The translations under genes were made by a program, and so were the position numbers. A DNA stretch of 64,000 nt from Akebia trifoliata (lineage: Eukaryota > Streptophyta > Magnoliopsida > Ranunculales > Lardizabalaceae), in NCBI GenBank assembly GCA_017979445.1, contig CM030714.1, positions 12,561,317-12,625,316 on the forward strand, given 5' to 3'. The notes beneath the pieces were generated by a model. It saw only the letters and a program-made list of their open reading frames with translations, searched no databases and had not been told where the DNA came from. This document shows positions 46,656 to 57,556 of this stretch, in pieces; the first letter of the stretch is position 1, and each line of letters opens with the position of its first letter.

Positions 46656-47412
46656 ATTTTCCTACCTGAATTGCTTTGTGGACCGAATGTTTAGTGTCTT
46701 GCTCATTGCTATAGGCCTAAGGTCCACTATTTTTAGGTTCTTTTTTTTGACATGCAAATAAATGGTAACATCCATGAGTTTTAAAAGACTTTCTTCCCTT
46801 TTACCTAAGGAAAGAACCATAAGGACTCCTAGGATCTATATACTCTTATTCTTTTGGACATTACAACATTGCCTTCAAGGGCTAAAAGAGAGAACTTACA
46901 ACATTCCCAAGGGTTGATACATCTTGACATTTGTGTCCTACACCTCTAATCGTATTGATGCATGCGGCTATAGGTGGTTTGAAGTTACCCAATCTTCAAA
47001 CCTCCATTCACATTGAAATGTACACTTCTTAGGTTGGTGATTGAGGTGGATGTTCTCCTCCCTGCCTCCCCAAATGAACGATCTAGGGGGCTTGAGAGTA
47101 CCGGCATACGGGGTTAGATTTTTAAAATAGGAGAAGATGGTTTGTGCAATGAGATATGAATCAAATGTGCACAAGTGCATTACAAATGTGTATCAACCCT
47201 TACAACCTTGAACAAGTAAAATAAATAAATAAATAAATATTACATGCATTCCCACGAAGAAGAGAAAATCATAAACACAATAAAGTGAATCAACCAACCA
47301 ATATGTTAGTAACAAAAATAAAACTAAGAAATAAAGTTGAATATATATTTTTTTTAAAGAAAAATGAAAGAAAAGAAAATGGCCTAGTCAAATTGGTTTG
47401 GACCCACTAGTG
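46656..47412 (-). other. Element D leader next to the PBS, no gene
   Basis: AT-rich unique sequence with no recognisable frame or repeat other than short A-rich runs near 47215-47370. Confidence 0.6.
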
Positions 47413-47430
47413 TCCCCAGTGGAGTCACTA
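47413..47430 (-). other. Primer-binding site, element D (degraded)
   Basis: The minus strand reads TAGTGACTCCACTGGGGA, two transitions from the A/C PBS (G to A, C to T). Three bases separate it from the LTR. Confidence 0.78.
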
Positions 47431-47433
47431 AGT

Positions 47434-49418
47434 TGTAGATATGAAATGTTCGCCATGAACCTCAGTGCTACATTGTTTAGAGTCGCCACCATTCTTTTTT
47501 GGAAATGAGTGTGAATGGGCACCCGAATTAATTTTTTTAAAAATTTTTTCCATGGCATTGTAGTGACTCTCATGCGTTGGAAAGGGCAAGGTCTACCTAA
47601 GATATAGGTAAATAGGTCCGGTTAGAGGATGGGGAAGGTGTTAGGCACCCCATCCTCTCCATCAAAGGTGGTTACCTTGCTTAGCCATTTTATTTTGTGA
47701 AAAATTTTAAGATAATAGATAATAAAATACATGAGAATGCATGCTAAGAGTGGTGTGTGCATTGGAATGAAATGTCCTCTTTCCAAAGGATTTTTGATTT
47801 CAAAGTGACATTAGAGGCATTCTATGGAAGAAAATGACCCATGTAGTCACATTAAACTTATGAATGTGAATGTAGGTTTGAGCTCTTAAAGAGACTCCGT
47901 GATGGAGTTCCCTTGAAGCCACAACCTTGATGCATGTATGCATGACTAGAAACTTATTGTTTCACCCCATCAAGAGGGTGAAACATTTCTTCATCATTAT
48001 CATGCATAGGTGAGTGTGTGCATTGTGTACAATAAAATGCATAAAACTAATGTGAAAAGGGCTTCAACCCCCATCCTTTCAATCGAACCTTAGTCTAATC
48101 TATCAAGGATGGGAGAGGGTATGCATTACATCCTAAAGGATTTTAAAAAGAAAATAAAGTAGAGGGGTAGGAGAAGAAAATGCAAGCTTTGAAATAGATA
48201 GACTACATGTTAAACCTCACATTGTCCATTGATGAACTTGAACCTTGAAAAATAGACTTGAGAGTTGAGTGAGATGGTTGAGGTTTGAGTTGAAGTTTTA
48301 GAAGGTGAGAGAATGAGTAGGACTTTTGGTAGAGTTTTAGGTTAAGAGATGAGGCTTGAGAGCATGAATTGCTCTTAGAAAATGAGGGTATTTATAGAGT
48401 TTTTGGATAACTTTTGGGGATAAAGTGGTCTAACCCTAAAAAAAAAAAAATGGACATAGGGTTTAGTTATTTCTTTTTGGATTTTTCATTTGTATAAGGG
48501 TAAAAATGACATTTGTGAAGACATCCTAAAAGCATTCTTTGATCTTTGATTTTTTGATAAATAGAGGTGAGAGAACAAAAGTACTTTTGGGAGAGTGAAT
48601 AAGAGAGTGACATGTGTAAAGGTGGAGTGGTATGTGAAAAGTAGACTTTGGTTCATTTGTAAATAACACATAAAACAAGGGTGGAAGTATAATTTTGAAA
48701 TGGACCAATGGAGAACAAAAGTACTTTTGGGAGGGTGAGTAGGAGAATGACATGTTTTAAGGTGGAGTGCTAGGTGAAAAGTAGACCTTGGTTCATTTGT
48801 AAATAACACATAAAGCAAGAGTGGAAGTATAATTTTGAAATGGACAAATAGGAGAACTCCATGTATGTACTTGAAGATTCCCACCTTTTGAGGGTAGGAT
48901 TGGAAATTCTCTCAACTTTATTAATTATTACCAAAGAACAAACAACCATTTTGGTTTGACTAAACTTTTTGAGAAGGGCATTCTTAGGTTTTCACAAAGG
49001 GGAAGTTGACTCACCAATTAGATGATGCATTGGGTATTGAGGGCTTATAAGGTATCAATATGTGTCATCTTATAAAGGGGTATGAGATAATGGGCTTGGA
49101 GTGGACTTGGTGTTGGGCTTGGGTTTGGGTTAGGATATGGACTTGGGCTTGGGCTTAGAATGGACTTGATTTTAGGTTTGGGATATGGACTTTATTTATG
49201 AACTTGGGTTAGGGTATGGGTGATGGATATGGGTATAAAGTGGATTAGGGACAAGGTATGGGTATGCAATGATATGAGATGCAATAAGTAGGCATGTATG
49301 CATGAATAATGATATCAAGTGGCAATGCGGGTCCATTGAAAGGCTTAAGTCTAACTCGGAATCAATTCGAGAAAATTTGGATTTCCTTAACGGGTTCATG
49401 CAAATTGGGGTGTCTATA
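47434..49418 (-). mobile_element. 5' LTR of element D
   Basis: 1985 bp, matching 9871-11848. The terminal CA has become TA ('tgtctata', 49411-49418). TATA box (minus) 48389-48396. It carries the same duplication (units from about 48572 and 48712). Confidence 0.88.
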
Positions 49419-49428
49419 GAGAAACTCC
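49419..49428 (-). mobile_element. E 5' LTR, fragment 2 (10 bp between D and C)
   Basis: The sequence gagaaactcc corresponds to the stretch of the A LTR just after 'ctgacaaaaatag'. It is all that remains of E between the two insertions and includes both presumed target duplications. Confidence 0.6.
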
Positions 49429-51145
49429 TGTAGACACCCCATTTTTGTACTCGCCTGATTAATCAACTCGTCAACCCTATCGCAATGATTCCCAATGATG
49501 GATGTTTATTCCATTACTTTATTTTGTTACCAGATGTGTTTCAGAAATCCGGATGAGGTATCACGAACTGACAAAACTGTAGAAATCACGCTATACTAGG
49601 AAAATACGACCCCAAAAGCTTAGAAATCATCATTTTTTGGACAAAAAGAAGCTTCACGATAAAAATCACTAAAAATGACCAAATTACCAAATACCCCTAA
49701 CATCAAAACAACCCTAGAGCCTACATTACGATTAGTAAAATCCATTCAAACACATAAAATAACAAATCGAAACTAAATAAATCATTTCGCCAATTTTCAC
49801 AGAATTTGACAAAATTACGAAAATGCCCCTAATAAAGTTCATGACCATTTCACACAAAAAATTTCATAAACGACACAAACCAACATTTCCATTGAATTCC
49901 TTACTAAAAATCGATTCTAAAACATCCTAGAACATAAAAAACTGACTTAAAACGTGAAAAGTCCTCTCCGGGGACAAAACGGTAATTTCACAATTTTTAT
50001 AAATAAAATTTTCGAAATTAATAAATAAAATATTAAATAATGTAAAGTGAAACATTAATAAAATTAATTTAAAAAATTAAATTAAAAAATCGATCAATCA
50101 GGATTTTAGGCAAAATTGTTGATGGTTGTAAGGATATTTATTCAAGGACCCCTCCATCTGGGAGCCCAAAGAATTAAAAATATAATAAAAGGGGGTTCTC
50201 CAAAAATCAAAGTCAATCAATTAAGACTAAAGTCAACCTTAAAGTCAATCAAGTAAGACTAAAGTCAAGATATTAAAAGCTAACCAAAAAAGACTAAAGT
50301 CAATCTCATAAGACTAAAGTCAAAATCCTAATCTAAACTAATCAAGTCAATTTCATAAGATTAAAGTCAAAACCCTAAATCAAAACCCTAATCTAAACTA
50401 ATCAAGTCAATCTCATAAGACTAAAGTCAAAACCCTAAATTAAAACCCTAAAGACTAACTCAATCTCATAAGACCAAAGTCAAAATCCTAATTAAAATCC
50501 TAAAAGAAACCCTGATCAAACCCTAATGCTTCTAAAAAACTTTATAAATAGGAGCCTCCACACCCTATTTTCGTATAAAAGAAAAGATCCTAAAAAAAGT
50601 AAGTGAAGAAGTCTCCACAACCTCCCCAAAATCCTAATTTTGAAGTCCCAACTCCTTACCTAACACCCATATTTCAATTTTAGCCTAAAAAAGACTTAGA
50701 AATCTTTCAAACATACCCTAAAATCCATAACAAATTCGAAGTATCTAGATCCAAGAAGGAGATACCTTACCTTGGAGATCAGAAATCAGATCCGAAGACA
50801 GAACGAAGCAAAGAGTACGGTACAATGAGCAGTTTCACCAGATCTGAGGGAATAGAATCTTTGTGTATCGAAGGTAACATTTTTGTTATTTTTTATCTAG
50901 GTTTTTTCATTAGTAATATAGTCTTATTTGGGATAAGTAGAGACCAGCATTGGTCGGGCGAAGTTGGTGCCTAACATCTTTCAACTCCATAATGTGATCC
51001 CCAGATTCAGTTTTTCTGTAGTAGATTAGTTTTTTATCCGTTTTAGAGTCAATTTGTTTCCTAGACCATAATAACTAGGTGACAACTCCCAAATCTCATA
51101 GGTCAAAAATGGATCTGCGTACCCCGCGAATCGAGGGCGCTTTCA
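49429..51145 (+). mobile_element. 5' LTR of element C
   Basis: 1717 bp, TGTAGACACCCC to 'gcgctttca'. TATAAATA at 50543-50550. Related to the A LTR but distinct, e.g. in the aagtcaa-rich middle (50200-50520). Confidence 0.9.
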
Positions 51146-51146
51146 G

Positions 51147-51164
51147 TGGCGACTCCACTGGGGA
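51147..51164 (+). other. Primer-binding site, element C
   Basis: TGGCGACTCCACTGGGGA, one base after the LTR, identical to that of A. Confidence 0.88.
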
Positions 51165-52200
51165 TCATTGAGGATCAGACTTGAAAAATTCCAAGTATGG
51201 GAGCATTGATAGGATGACCTAATTTTTTTATTATTATTTAGCTTGATTTATTTTATTTATTTGTTTATTTATTTTTGTGGCTTGATTTGAATGATTTTGG
51301 GTATTGTATTTTTGTCCAATTAAGGGTCACTTTTTGATAACCCCTAAATAATGAAATATTCAAATTGACATATGAAAATGATGGAATGATGAAGATTGGG
51401 ACATCAATGTTAAAATATTTTTATAGAATAATTCTATTGAGAATTAAGTCTAGGCACTTGTTAATAAAACGTAGATCTCATCGAGTAGATTAATTTAGAA
51501 TTTGAATGCACTCAATTTCGTTATCGGGAGCCTTAGATATCATCGATGCAAGTTTAATATGTAAATCTGAAATTATTGCTGAATGAAGGTTGGGACAGCA
51601 ATGTTAAAACATTTTTACAGAACATTCTAGTTAGAATTAGGTCTGAGCACTTTTAATAAAACATAGATCCCATCGAGTAGATTAATTTAGAATCTGAATT
51701 CACTCGATTTCGTTATCGGGAGCCTTAGATATTATTGATGCAAGTTCAGATTGTATTTTTCTAATTCACTGAAAATCTGAATTTATCTAATGCTAACACA
51801 ATTAATGTTCCTGAGAGCGAGCTCATTTGGCACTAGGATCTTTCTCTTTGATTTTCTTTGGGAATGTGTTTCTAGTTTTGTTTTTAATTTAAAAAAAAAA
51901 AAGGGTTCATCGCTCCTCATCTCAACAATTATCATTCTATCATCAATGTAACATCTATTGGAATCTTGATTTATTTAGGATCACCCAAAGAAACCCTTGA
52001 TTGGACCATAAAATTACAAAAATTGTGTCTATTACAATGATTGGATCTAATTGATTATTATATGTTGTACTCATTGATTGATCTACCATAATTGATGTAT
52101 GCAAGAGATGTGCATGTTTAAATCTTAAATTGAACTATATGAATATGTTTTTGATCAATGTATATTTGCACTTGTATGATTTAATATCCTCTATTGTATG
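51165..52200 (+). other. Element C leader, outer part, no gene
   Basis: AT-rich. Contains a diverged direct repeat of about 190 bp: 'catcgagtagattaatttagaatc' and 'cgttatcgggagccttagat' recur at about 51480-51540 and 51670-51730. No coding signal. Confidence 0.6.
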
Positions 52201-53160
52201 GTTTAATTGGACCCATGACTTAATCTACTTAAAAAAGGCCCCGGGCGTACCCCACCCTGTTTTGCACACACCACATGCACGTTTACTGTTTTGCACACTT
52301 ACACGTTCTATATAGCCAACGTGGCACTAGTATGTGGCCCGATCTCTACGGAGATGCGACGCCATTCATGAAAACCACAACTCCAGTCACGTACCTTAGG
52401 GTATATCAAACTGGGGCATCAATACTATCTGATCAGGTGATTCTGAGAAGTATATTGATGCACCCAGGCTAGAGCAACCTGAGCCTTTGACCTATTGTGA
52501 GCCACACAGTCATATGTCCCGATTGCCAACGTAGTACTAGTACGTGGTCGGTCCCCTCGTGGGATGCCAAACCATTTATGAAAGCTATAACTCTTGACTC
52601 GTACCCATAGGTATGTAAAAGATAATCTAAGTATATCAATTGCACTTCTTGGTCAAAATTAGTGCCTAAGCGAGATCTTGCCCCGCTGTACCCTACTGTA
52701 CGAGGGGGATAGACTACGTCTATTCTAGACGAGATGTATTTAAGTGGGCCATCGCTCAACATTGTGCGCCACCTCTCAACTGGAGATTAAACTTGTTGTT
52801 TTTGACTTCAGAGAAGTGAGTTGAGGTTTTCAATTATCACCTATACGGTATATCAAAGCAAGTCACCACGTATCGAGAGGTATATAGGTGTATTTGAGCA
52901 AGGGTGCCCAGATAAAAATGCATTGCACGTAGTAAGCTTAAAGTCTAGAAACCTTCCCTGTAAGTCACGACTCGAACTTATCGTGGGTGTTCTCGGGTTG
53001 TTCATTGAATGGAATGTTATGAGACTTTGTGATTGATATGAATGTATTTGAATCATGAGATCAGAATGCATGTGAATGATGAAATGGATGTATGTGAATG
53101 ATGAGATCAGGAATGTATGGTTGTCCTTAAGGATCAAAAATTTTGTTTTGGAAATTAAAA
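52200..53160 (+). other. Conserved structured leader, element C
   Basis: Same block as in A and E, here in plus orientation. Modules: 'agccaacgtggcactagtat' (52313) and 'tgccaacgtagtactagtac' (about 52525), about 210 bp apart, each followed by 'gg...cc' hairpin-prone sequence, 'ttnatgaaa' and 'gtacc...aggtat'. A third weaker module lies near 52790-52890. Confidence 0.65.
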
Positions 53161-53650
53161 TGAGTGCACCGACTCAATAAAGAATCCATTTTTGGCAATA
53201 ATTCGTAATGACCTAGTCCATCTCGATCTAATAATCATGATGGGCTGAACCATTTAAATCAAAATGAAAATCAAATTCTTTACTAAATTCGGGTTTCAAC
53301 CCATTTTCAAAGAAGGAAAATGATTTACAAAAGGAAAACATTTTCCAAAAGAAATGAAAAAGAAGGAAAAATGATTTACAAAAGATTTATTTTTTGCATG
53401 AAAAATTTTGAAATATGTTTTTTTACCAAAAATCCATTTTTTGCATGGACCTTGGAATTTTACCAAAATATGTTTTTCTAAAAAGAAAATGATTATAAAA
53501 AATAATCAGATTTGAGAAAATTATTCAATAAAAACATTATTTTTCAATAATTTTCAAGAGTGTAATAAAATTATTTTCCTTCTGAATAATCATTGAATTG
53601 ATGAATTTTTTAATGGATTGGTGCACAGAATTCGATAAAATCTTAGGATT
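53161..53650 (+). other. Element C, leader to gag, A-rich, no gene
   Basis: Repeated 'ggaaaatgatttacaaaa' and 'attttccaaaa' phrases, corresponding to the 32040-32220 stretch of A in reverse. No ORF1 is recognisable here, unlike A. Confidence 0.5.
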
Positions 53651-53900
53651 CATTTAAAACGTTATCAAAGGGGTAACACTGAAATTGATCAAATTCACCT
53701 TTAATGAGGTTTAAGGGTAACTCATTGTACCTAAGCTCAATCGTCTATCGTCTAGCTAAGTTACTAGTCCAGTCAGTTGGAAAGAACGTCAACGCCAAAT
53801 CAATCATTTATAATATCTCAACATTTTCCAGTTGTTCCCTAAAGATCACAGTGCCTCAACCCTGTCGGTTGCAAGTAATGTTTTAGTCCTTAGTCCTAAT
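53650..53900 (+). pseudogene. gag: Gag N-terminal scrap, element C
   Basis: Aligns by eye with the start of A gag (30500-30660 minus): 'gttatcaaaggggtaacact' then 'gaggtttaagggtaactcat', 'cctaagctcaa' and 'agtccagtcagttgg'. Homology ends near 53810-53900. Without the rest of gag it cannot function. Confidence 0.6.
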
Positions 53901-54059
53901 CAAGCCTGGTGTGGGTAGTTGTCTTGAGTTTTCATGAGTCATTTGGGTTAGCTCGAGTCCTTTTTTTAGCAAGGTCATGTCTTCTTTAAAGTGAGTCTAC
54001 TCTTTTCTTGTTGAGTCGAGTTAGTTTATTGAGTTTATAGAGGTGTCTGTCACCCCTTC

Positions 54060-54450
54060 TGAATTTGATTGGATAAAGGAAAATTTTGAATGCCTCGAGC
54101 GCATTAATGAATCAACTAATAATCTAGCTTCAAGGATATATTTTTCTCCTAAACAAGAAGATAAGAGTCGGGCTCAAGAAAGCAAAGGTCATTGACCTCA
54201 GAACAGAAATAAATTCCTAAAGAGATTCAAATAGAAACCATCCTATCTCTAGAGGAACACAAGGGGATAATGAATTTTCTTAGAAATTTCAAAAGACTTG
54301 TTCATGTGGGCCTATGAGGATATGTTAGGTGCAAGCTTGGGTGTTATCTGACACAAATTAGATATTAACTTGATAAAATGAGATCAAGGAAGATGTTACA
54401 AAATGTATCAGTGCTAGACTTCTCAACATGATAGCGCTCTTAGAATAAAT
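54060..54450 (+). pseudogene. pol: Pre-RT linker scrap, element C
   Basis: Frame fragments match the A linker before RT: 'SRAQ...IDLRTE', 'WAYEDM', 'EIKEDVTK'. Compare 'VINLRTKE', 'WSYEDIPG' and 'KIKEEVTK' in A. It stops before the RT catalytic motifs. Several stops and frame changes. Confidence 0.6.
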
Positions 54451-54479
54451 TACATTCTCAGACTAATGAAATGGTTGAA

Positions 54480-55155
54480 AAGAAATTGATATCTGATCTA
54501 TATTCAAAGTTCAAGATTTGGCATCATCTCCCTATCGTCCTCAGATTAATAGAACGGTCGAAGCAAGCAACTAATAAGAGTCTCAAAATAACCATTGTGA
54601 AAATGTGTCAATCGTATCAGGATTAGTCAGAGAAGCTACCATTCATACTATGGGGGTACAGAAACAGTCTTACCAGTTGAAAGGGAATCCTGTATCTCAA
54701 GGTCTTGAAGTCAACTGCTAGAAACAGACTAGACTCGCCATTGGGTACAAAGAACTAAACTTGATTGAAGAAAAACAACTTAGGGTGCAAACTTATCAAA
54801 GAAGAATCGCTCGCACGTTTGACAAGAAAGTTAAAGTTCGTTACTTACAAGTCAAGGATTTAACCATCAGACTTCAAAGAAAATTAAGTACTCCTCATCG
54901 ACCATAGGAAGAAGTCTGAACTTAATTGGAGAAATTCATCTATCAGCAAGAAAACACTACTTTGAAAAATCATCAGATTTGAAAGAGAATCGATACTTAT
55001 TTTTTACCCTAGAGGGAAGTTCAAACATAATGAGGGAGTTCTGTTCATCATAAAAAAAATATATTACCGGGAACAACTGTCAGAGTTCAAGATCATGATG
55101 GAATCGAATTACCAGATCTAACCAACCTTGACCAGATCAAACGGTACTATATTTA
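54480..55155 (+). pseudogene. pol: Integrase C-terminal remnant, element C
   Basis: Begins within the catalytic core downstream of the second Asp ('SKFKIWHHLP' region, 54508), passes the Glu region with the Gly-Ala-Val-Glu motif altered (about 54545), then 'VKMCQSYQD*SEKLPF', and the C-terminal domain ending 'NLDQIKRYYI' at 55155. Several stops. The junction near 54450-54490 joins it directly to the pre-RT scrap, so the deletion removed RT, both RNase H domains and the integrase N-terminus. Confidence 0.75.
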
Positions 55156-56720
55156 AGGAGGCCATCTTTGGCCGAATCAATTTCCTATTACCCAGTTCAA
55201 AAGTTCAATATCTTCTTTCTTAGCGCTTTGTAGTCTTTTTTCAAAAAAATAAAGTTGAAAAAAAAAAACTTTTTATTTCTCAGCTCGATCACCTAACTCA
55301 GGGGAGGGAAAAATTTGAACTACGTTTTGGTCTGATCCCAAAATTTTGGAGTACATAGGCAACCTGAGAAGTTACTTCAGGCCCGACTACATCAAAATAA
55401 AAGAATAGATTCCCCGACAAAGAAAAAAATTCAAAAGAAAAAGAAAAATTATCCAAAATGGGGAAGAAAATTCAAGAAAAATTTTAAATGAAATGCCACA
55501 CAAGGAGCATTTGGGTTTTTGAGCCTCAAAATTCCTTTTATTTTATATCCAGTCCTAAGCCCACCTATAAAAGTCCTCTTAAGTACCGTACGAAAAGTCA
55601 AGGAAGATATCAAGCATGATCAAACAGTAATTCTAGAAGTTCAGAGGAGAAGAAAAAGATAAAAAAATGATAAAGCCTGCTAAGTTGAAAATCCGAAAAG
55701 GACGACTTAGGTAAAAATTAAGGCAAGCTCGCAAGGTTGAAAATCTGAAAGGACAACTTTGACAACAATTAGAGCCAAGAAAAAAAAAAAGCTCGCTAGA
55801 TCGAAAACCTGAAAAAGGCGATCTAGGAAAAAGATAGAGCAAGCTCGATAGATTGAAAACCTAAAAAGGCGATCTAGGCAAAAGTTAGAGCAATAAAGAA
55901 AAACAGAAGAAAATCCCAAGCTGAGAGCAGTCCGAGCTGAAACATTAGAAGTCCGAATAATCAAGTTCAATACTTAGCTTAAACCAGGCATAGACTCAGA
56001 AGCTACAAGTATCTTGTCTACGATCGATCTAAAAATTCCTACTTCCCCAAGTGAACCAGTAGAGAAAAAGGTGAATTCTATGATGAGTCTCAAAAGGAGA
56101 TATTTTGTTCTCTTGAGTCTGACTCAAAATCTTCAATAAAATTATTAAAAATAAAAGTTGAATTTTTATTGCGCTTGTAGTAATCAAATATTTCAAACCT
56201 TCATACAAGGGGCATTTTCTTTTTCCTCTAAATATGTAATTTCCCCCCTTGTACCAGGGCATTTTTTAATTTTTGCATGATGCGTTCAATTATCTTCAAT
56301 GCCATGTTTATTGTCAAACTAGGGGCATTTTGTTTTTGTGCAATGTTAATCATAAAAGATAATGGGAATCCCAAACTTAAGGTTATCCTCTTGATAATAG
56401 TTTTTCGAAAAACCTTTGAGGTTCAAAAGAAATAAAAATTCAAGTTTTAAATTCATAAAAGTTTTTGGATAAAACCTTGAGGTTCAAACAAAAGCACTTC
56501 GGATCTCACATTTGACTATGCCCAGAGATTAACTAATAATTCATTTACCTAGAGTAGGAGATATGGCCTTCTTTCGTTCCCAAATTCCTTTCTAGATCCA
56601 ATTATTCTTGGATTCGATCATTTCTCTTCCAGATTCATTATCTTCCAGATTTATTCGTTCTCCGATTCATTCTAATCAGTCTTCTCCAAATTCATTCATT
56701 CTTTCTCAAAATTCATTCAT
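55156..56720 (+). other. Element C 3' region, non-coding
   Basis: Mirror of 22456-23990 in A, including 'ctacgttttggtctgatccc', GGGGCATT-type motifs (near 56215, 56320) and the fixed-loop hairpins. No gene. Confidence 0.65.
55675..55870 (+). repeat. Fixed-loop hairpin repeats, element C copies
   Basis: Four units. Arms around core 'aaaacctgaaaagg': CTAAGTTG/CGACTTAG (8 of 8 with one G-T), CAAGGTTG/CAACTTTG (8 of 8 with one G-T), CTAGATCG/CGATCTAG (8 of 8), ATAGATTG/CGATCTAG (7 of 8). The stems differ in sequence but keep pairing. Confidence 0.8.
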
Positions 56721-56732
56721 TCCTCTACTAGT

Positions 56733-57163
56733 TTTGCTCAGTTGCCGCCAAGGGTTGTCTTGGATTTTGCTCAGTTGCCGTCAAGGGTTATCTTGGATTT
56801 TACTCAATTTTCGCCAAGGGTTATCTTGGATTTTGCTCAGTTACCAGCAAGGGTTAACTTGGATTTTGCTCAGTTGCTGCCAAGGGTTATCTTGGATTTT
56901 GCTCAGTTACCGCCAAGGGTTATCTTGGATTTTGCTCAGATGCCGTCAAAGGTTATCTTGGATTTTGCTCAGTTACCACCAAGGGTTATCTTGGATTTTG
57001 CTCAGTCGTCACCAATGGTTATCTTGGATTTTGCTCAGTTGTCGCCAAGGGTTATTTTGGATTTTGCTCAGTCACAGCCAAGGGTTATCTTGGATTTTGC
57101 TCAGTCACAACCAAGGGTTATCTTGAATTTTGCTCAATTGCCGTGGAGGGTTTTCTCGGAATT
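56733..57163 (+). repeat. 33-bp hairpin tandem array, element C
   Basis: Thirteen units: twelve of 33 bp (stem ccaag-ggttat-cttgg then attttgctcag) and a final 34-bp unit (57130-57163) resembling the A type. Because 33 is a multiple of three the array is open in two frames as an 11-residue repeat (PPRVILDFAQL-like), but the A counterpart is 34 bp, so coding is unlikely. Confidence 0.9.
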
Positions 57164-57245
57164 ATGCTCAGTTTATGCTCAGCCTATGCTCAAATTATGC
57201 TCAGTTTATGCTCGGTTTTATATTCATTTTATGCTCAGATTTTAT
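57163..57245 (+). repeat. 11-bp repeats (tatgctcagtt) after the 33-bp array
   Basis: Seven or so copies of 'tatgctcagtt' variants, in the same relative place as 21730-21805 in A. Confidence 0.75.
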
Positions 57246-57542
57246 TCAGTTCCAACTTAAGTTCTTTGAAATTTATTTATGATTTTAAGTCACACACTTG
57301 CACAGTTGTTACATCAGTCAAGGAGAATTTTCTAAAATTCAAGGATCTGACACTGCTAGTGAGAACTTGCGCTCAAGGACCTGACATTTTTTTAGTCCGG
57401 GGAGAGTTTTACCCTCAAGGATCCGAACACCCCAACGAATTGCTAAATCAAGCTGCAAAATGAACTGTCACTAGCTTTGGTATTCAGATATCGCACTATC
57501 TACCAAAATAGATTTGCTATCTAGTTTGCTTCAACCCTCTAC
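57246..57542 (+). other. Element C, array to PPT, no gene
   Basis: Matches 21471-21730 of A in reverse ('aaggatctgacactg', 'ggggagagttt', 'tcaagctgcaaaatgaactg'). Well conserved between A and C, non-coding. Confidence 0.65.
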
Positions 57543-57556
57543 CAAAGAGGGGCATC
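57543..57556 (+). other. Polypurine tract, element C
   Basis: CAAAGAGGGGCATC immediately before the 3' LTR. Confidence 0.88.

Larger units (their letters stand above)
9871..49418 (-). mobile_element. Element D: Tat/Ogre-type retrotransposon, interrupted by element A
   Basis: Minus-strand element with 3' LTR 9871-11848, 5' LTR 47434-49418, PPT at 11849 and PBS at 47413-47430. Removing nested element A leaves about 22.4 kb. Order on its own strand: 5' LTR, PBS, leader with hairpin arrays, gag, protease, G-patch-like linker, RT, RNase H, second RNase H, integrase, two antisense captured genes, PPT, 3' LTR. Putative degraded 5-bp target duplication aagag (9866-9870)/gagaa (49419-49423). By eye the LTRs are about 93% identical over the first 250 bp. 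Confidence 0.85.

Noticed and set aside
56608..57260. Two 172-codon ORFs made of 11-residue repeats in element C
   Set aside because: Openness follows from the 33-bp unit. The same frame is not kept in A and there is no start context or conserved flank.
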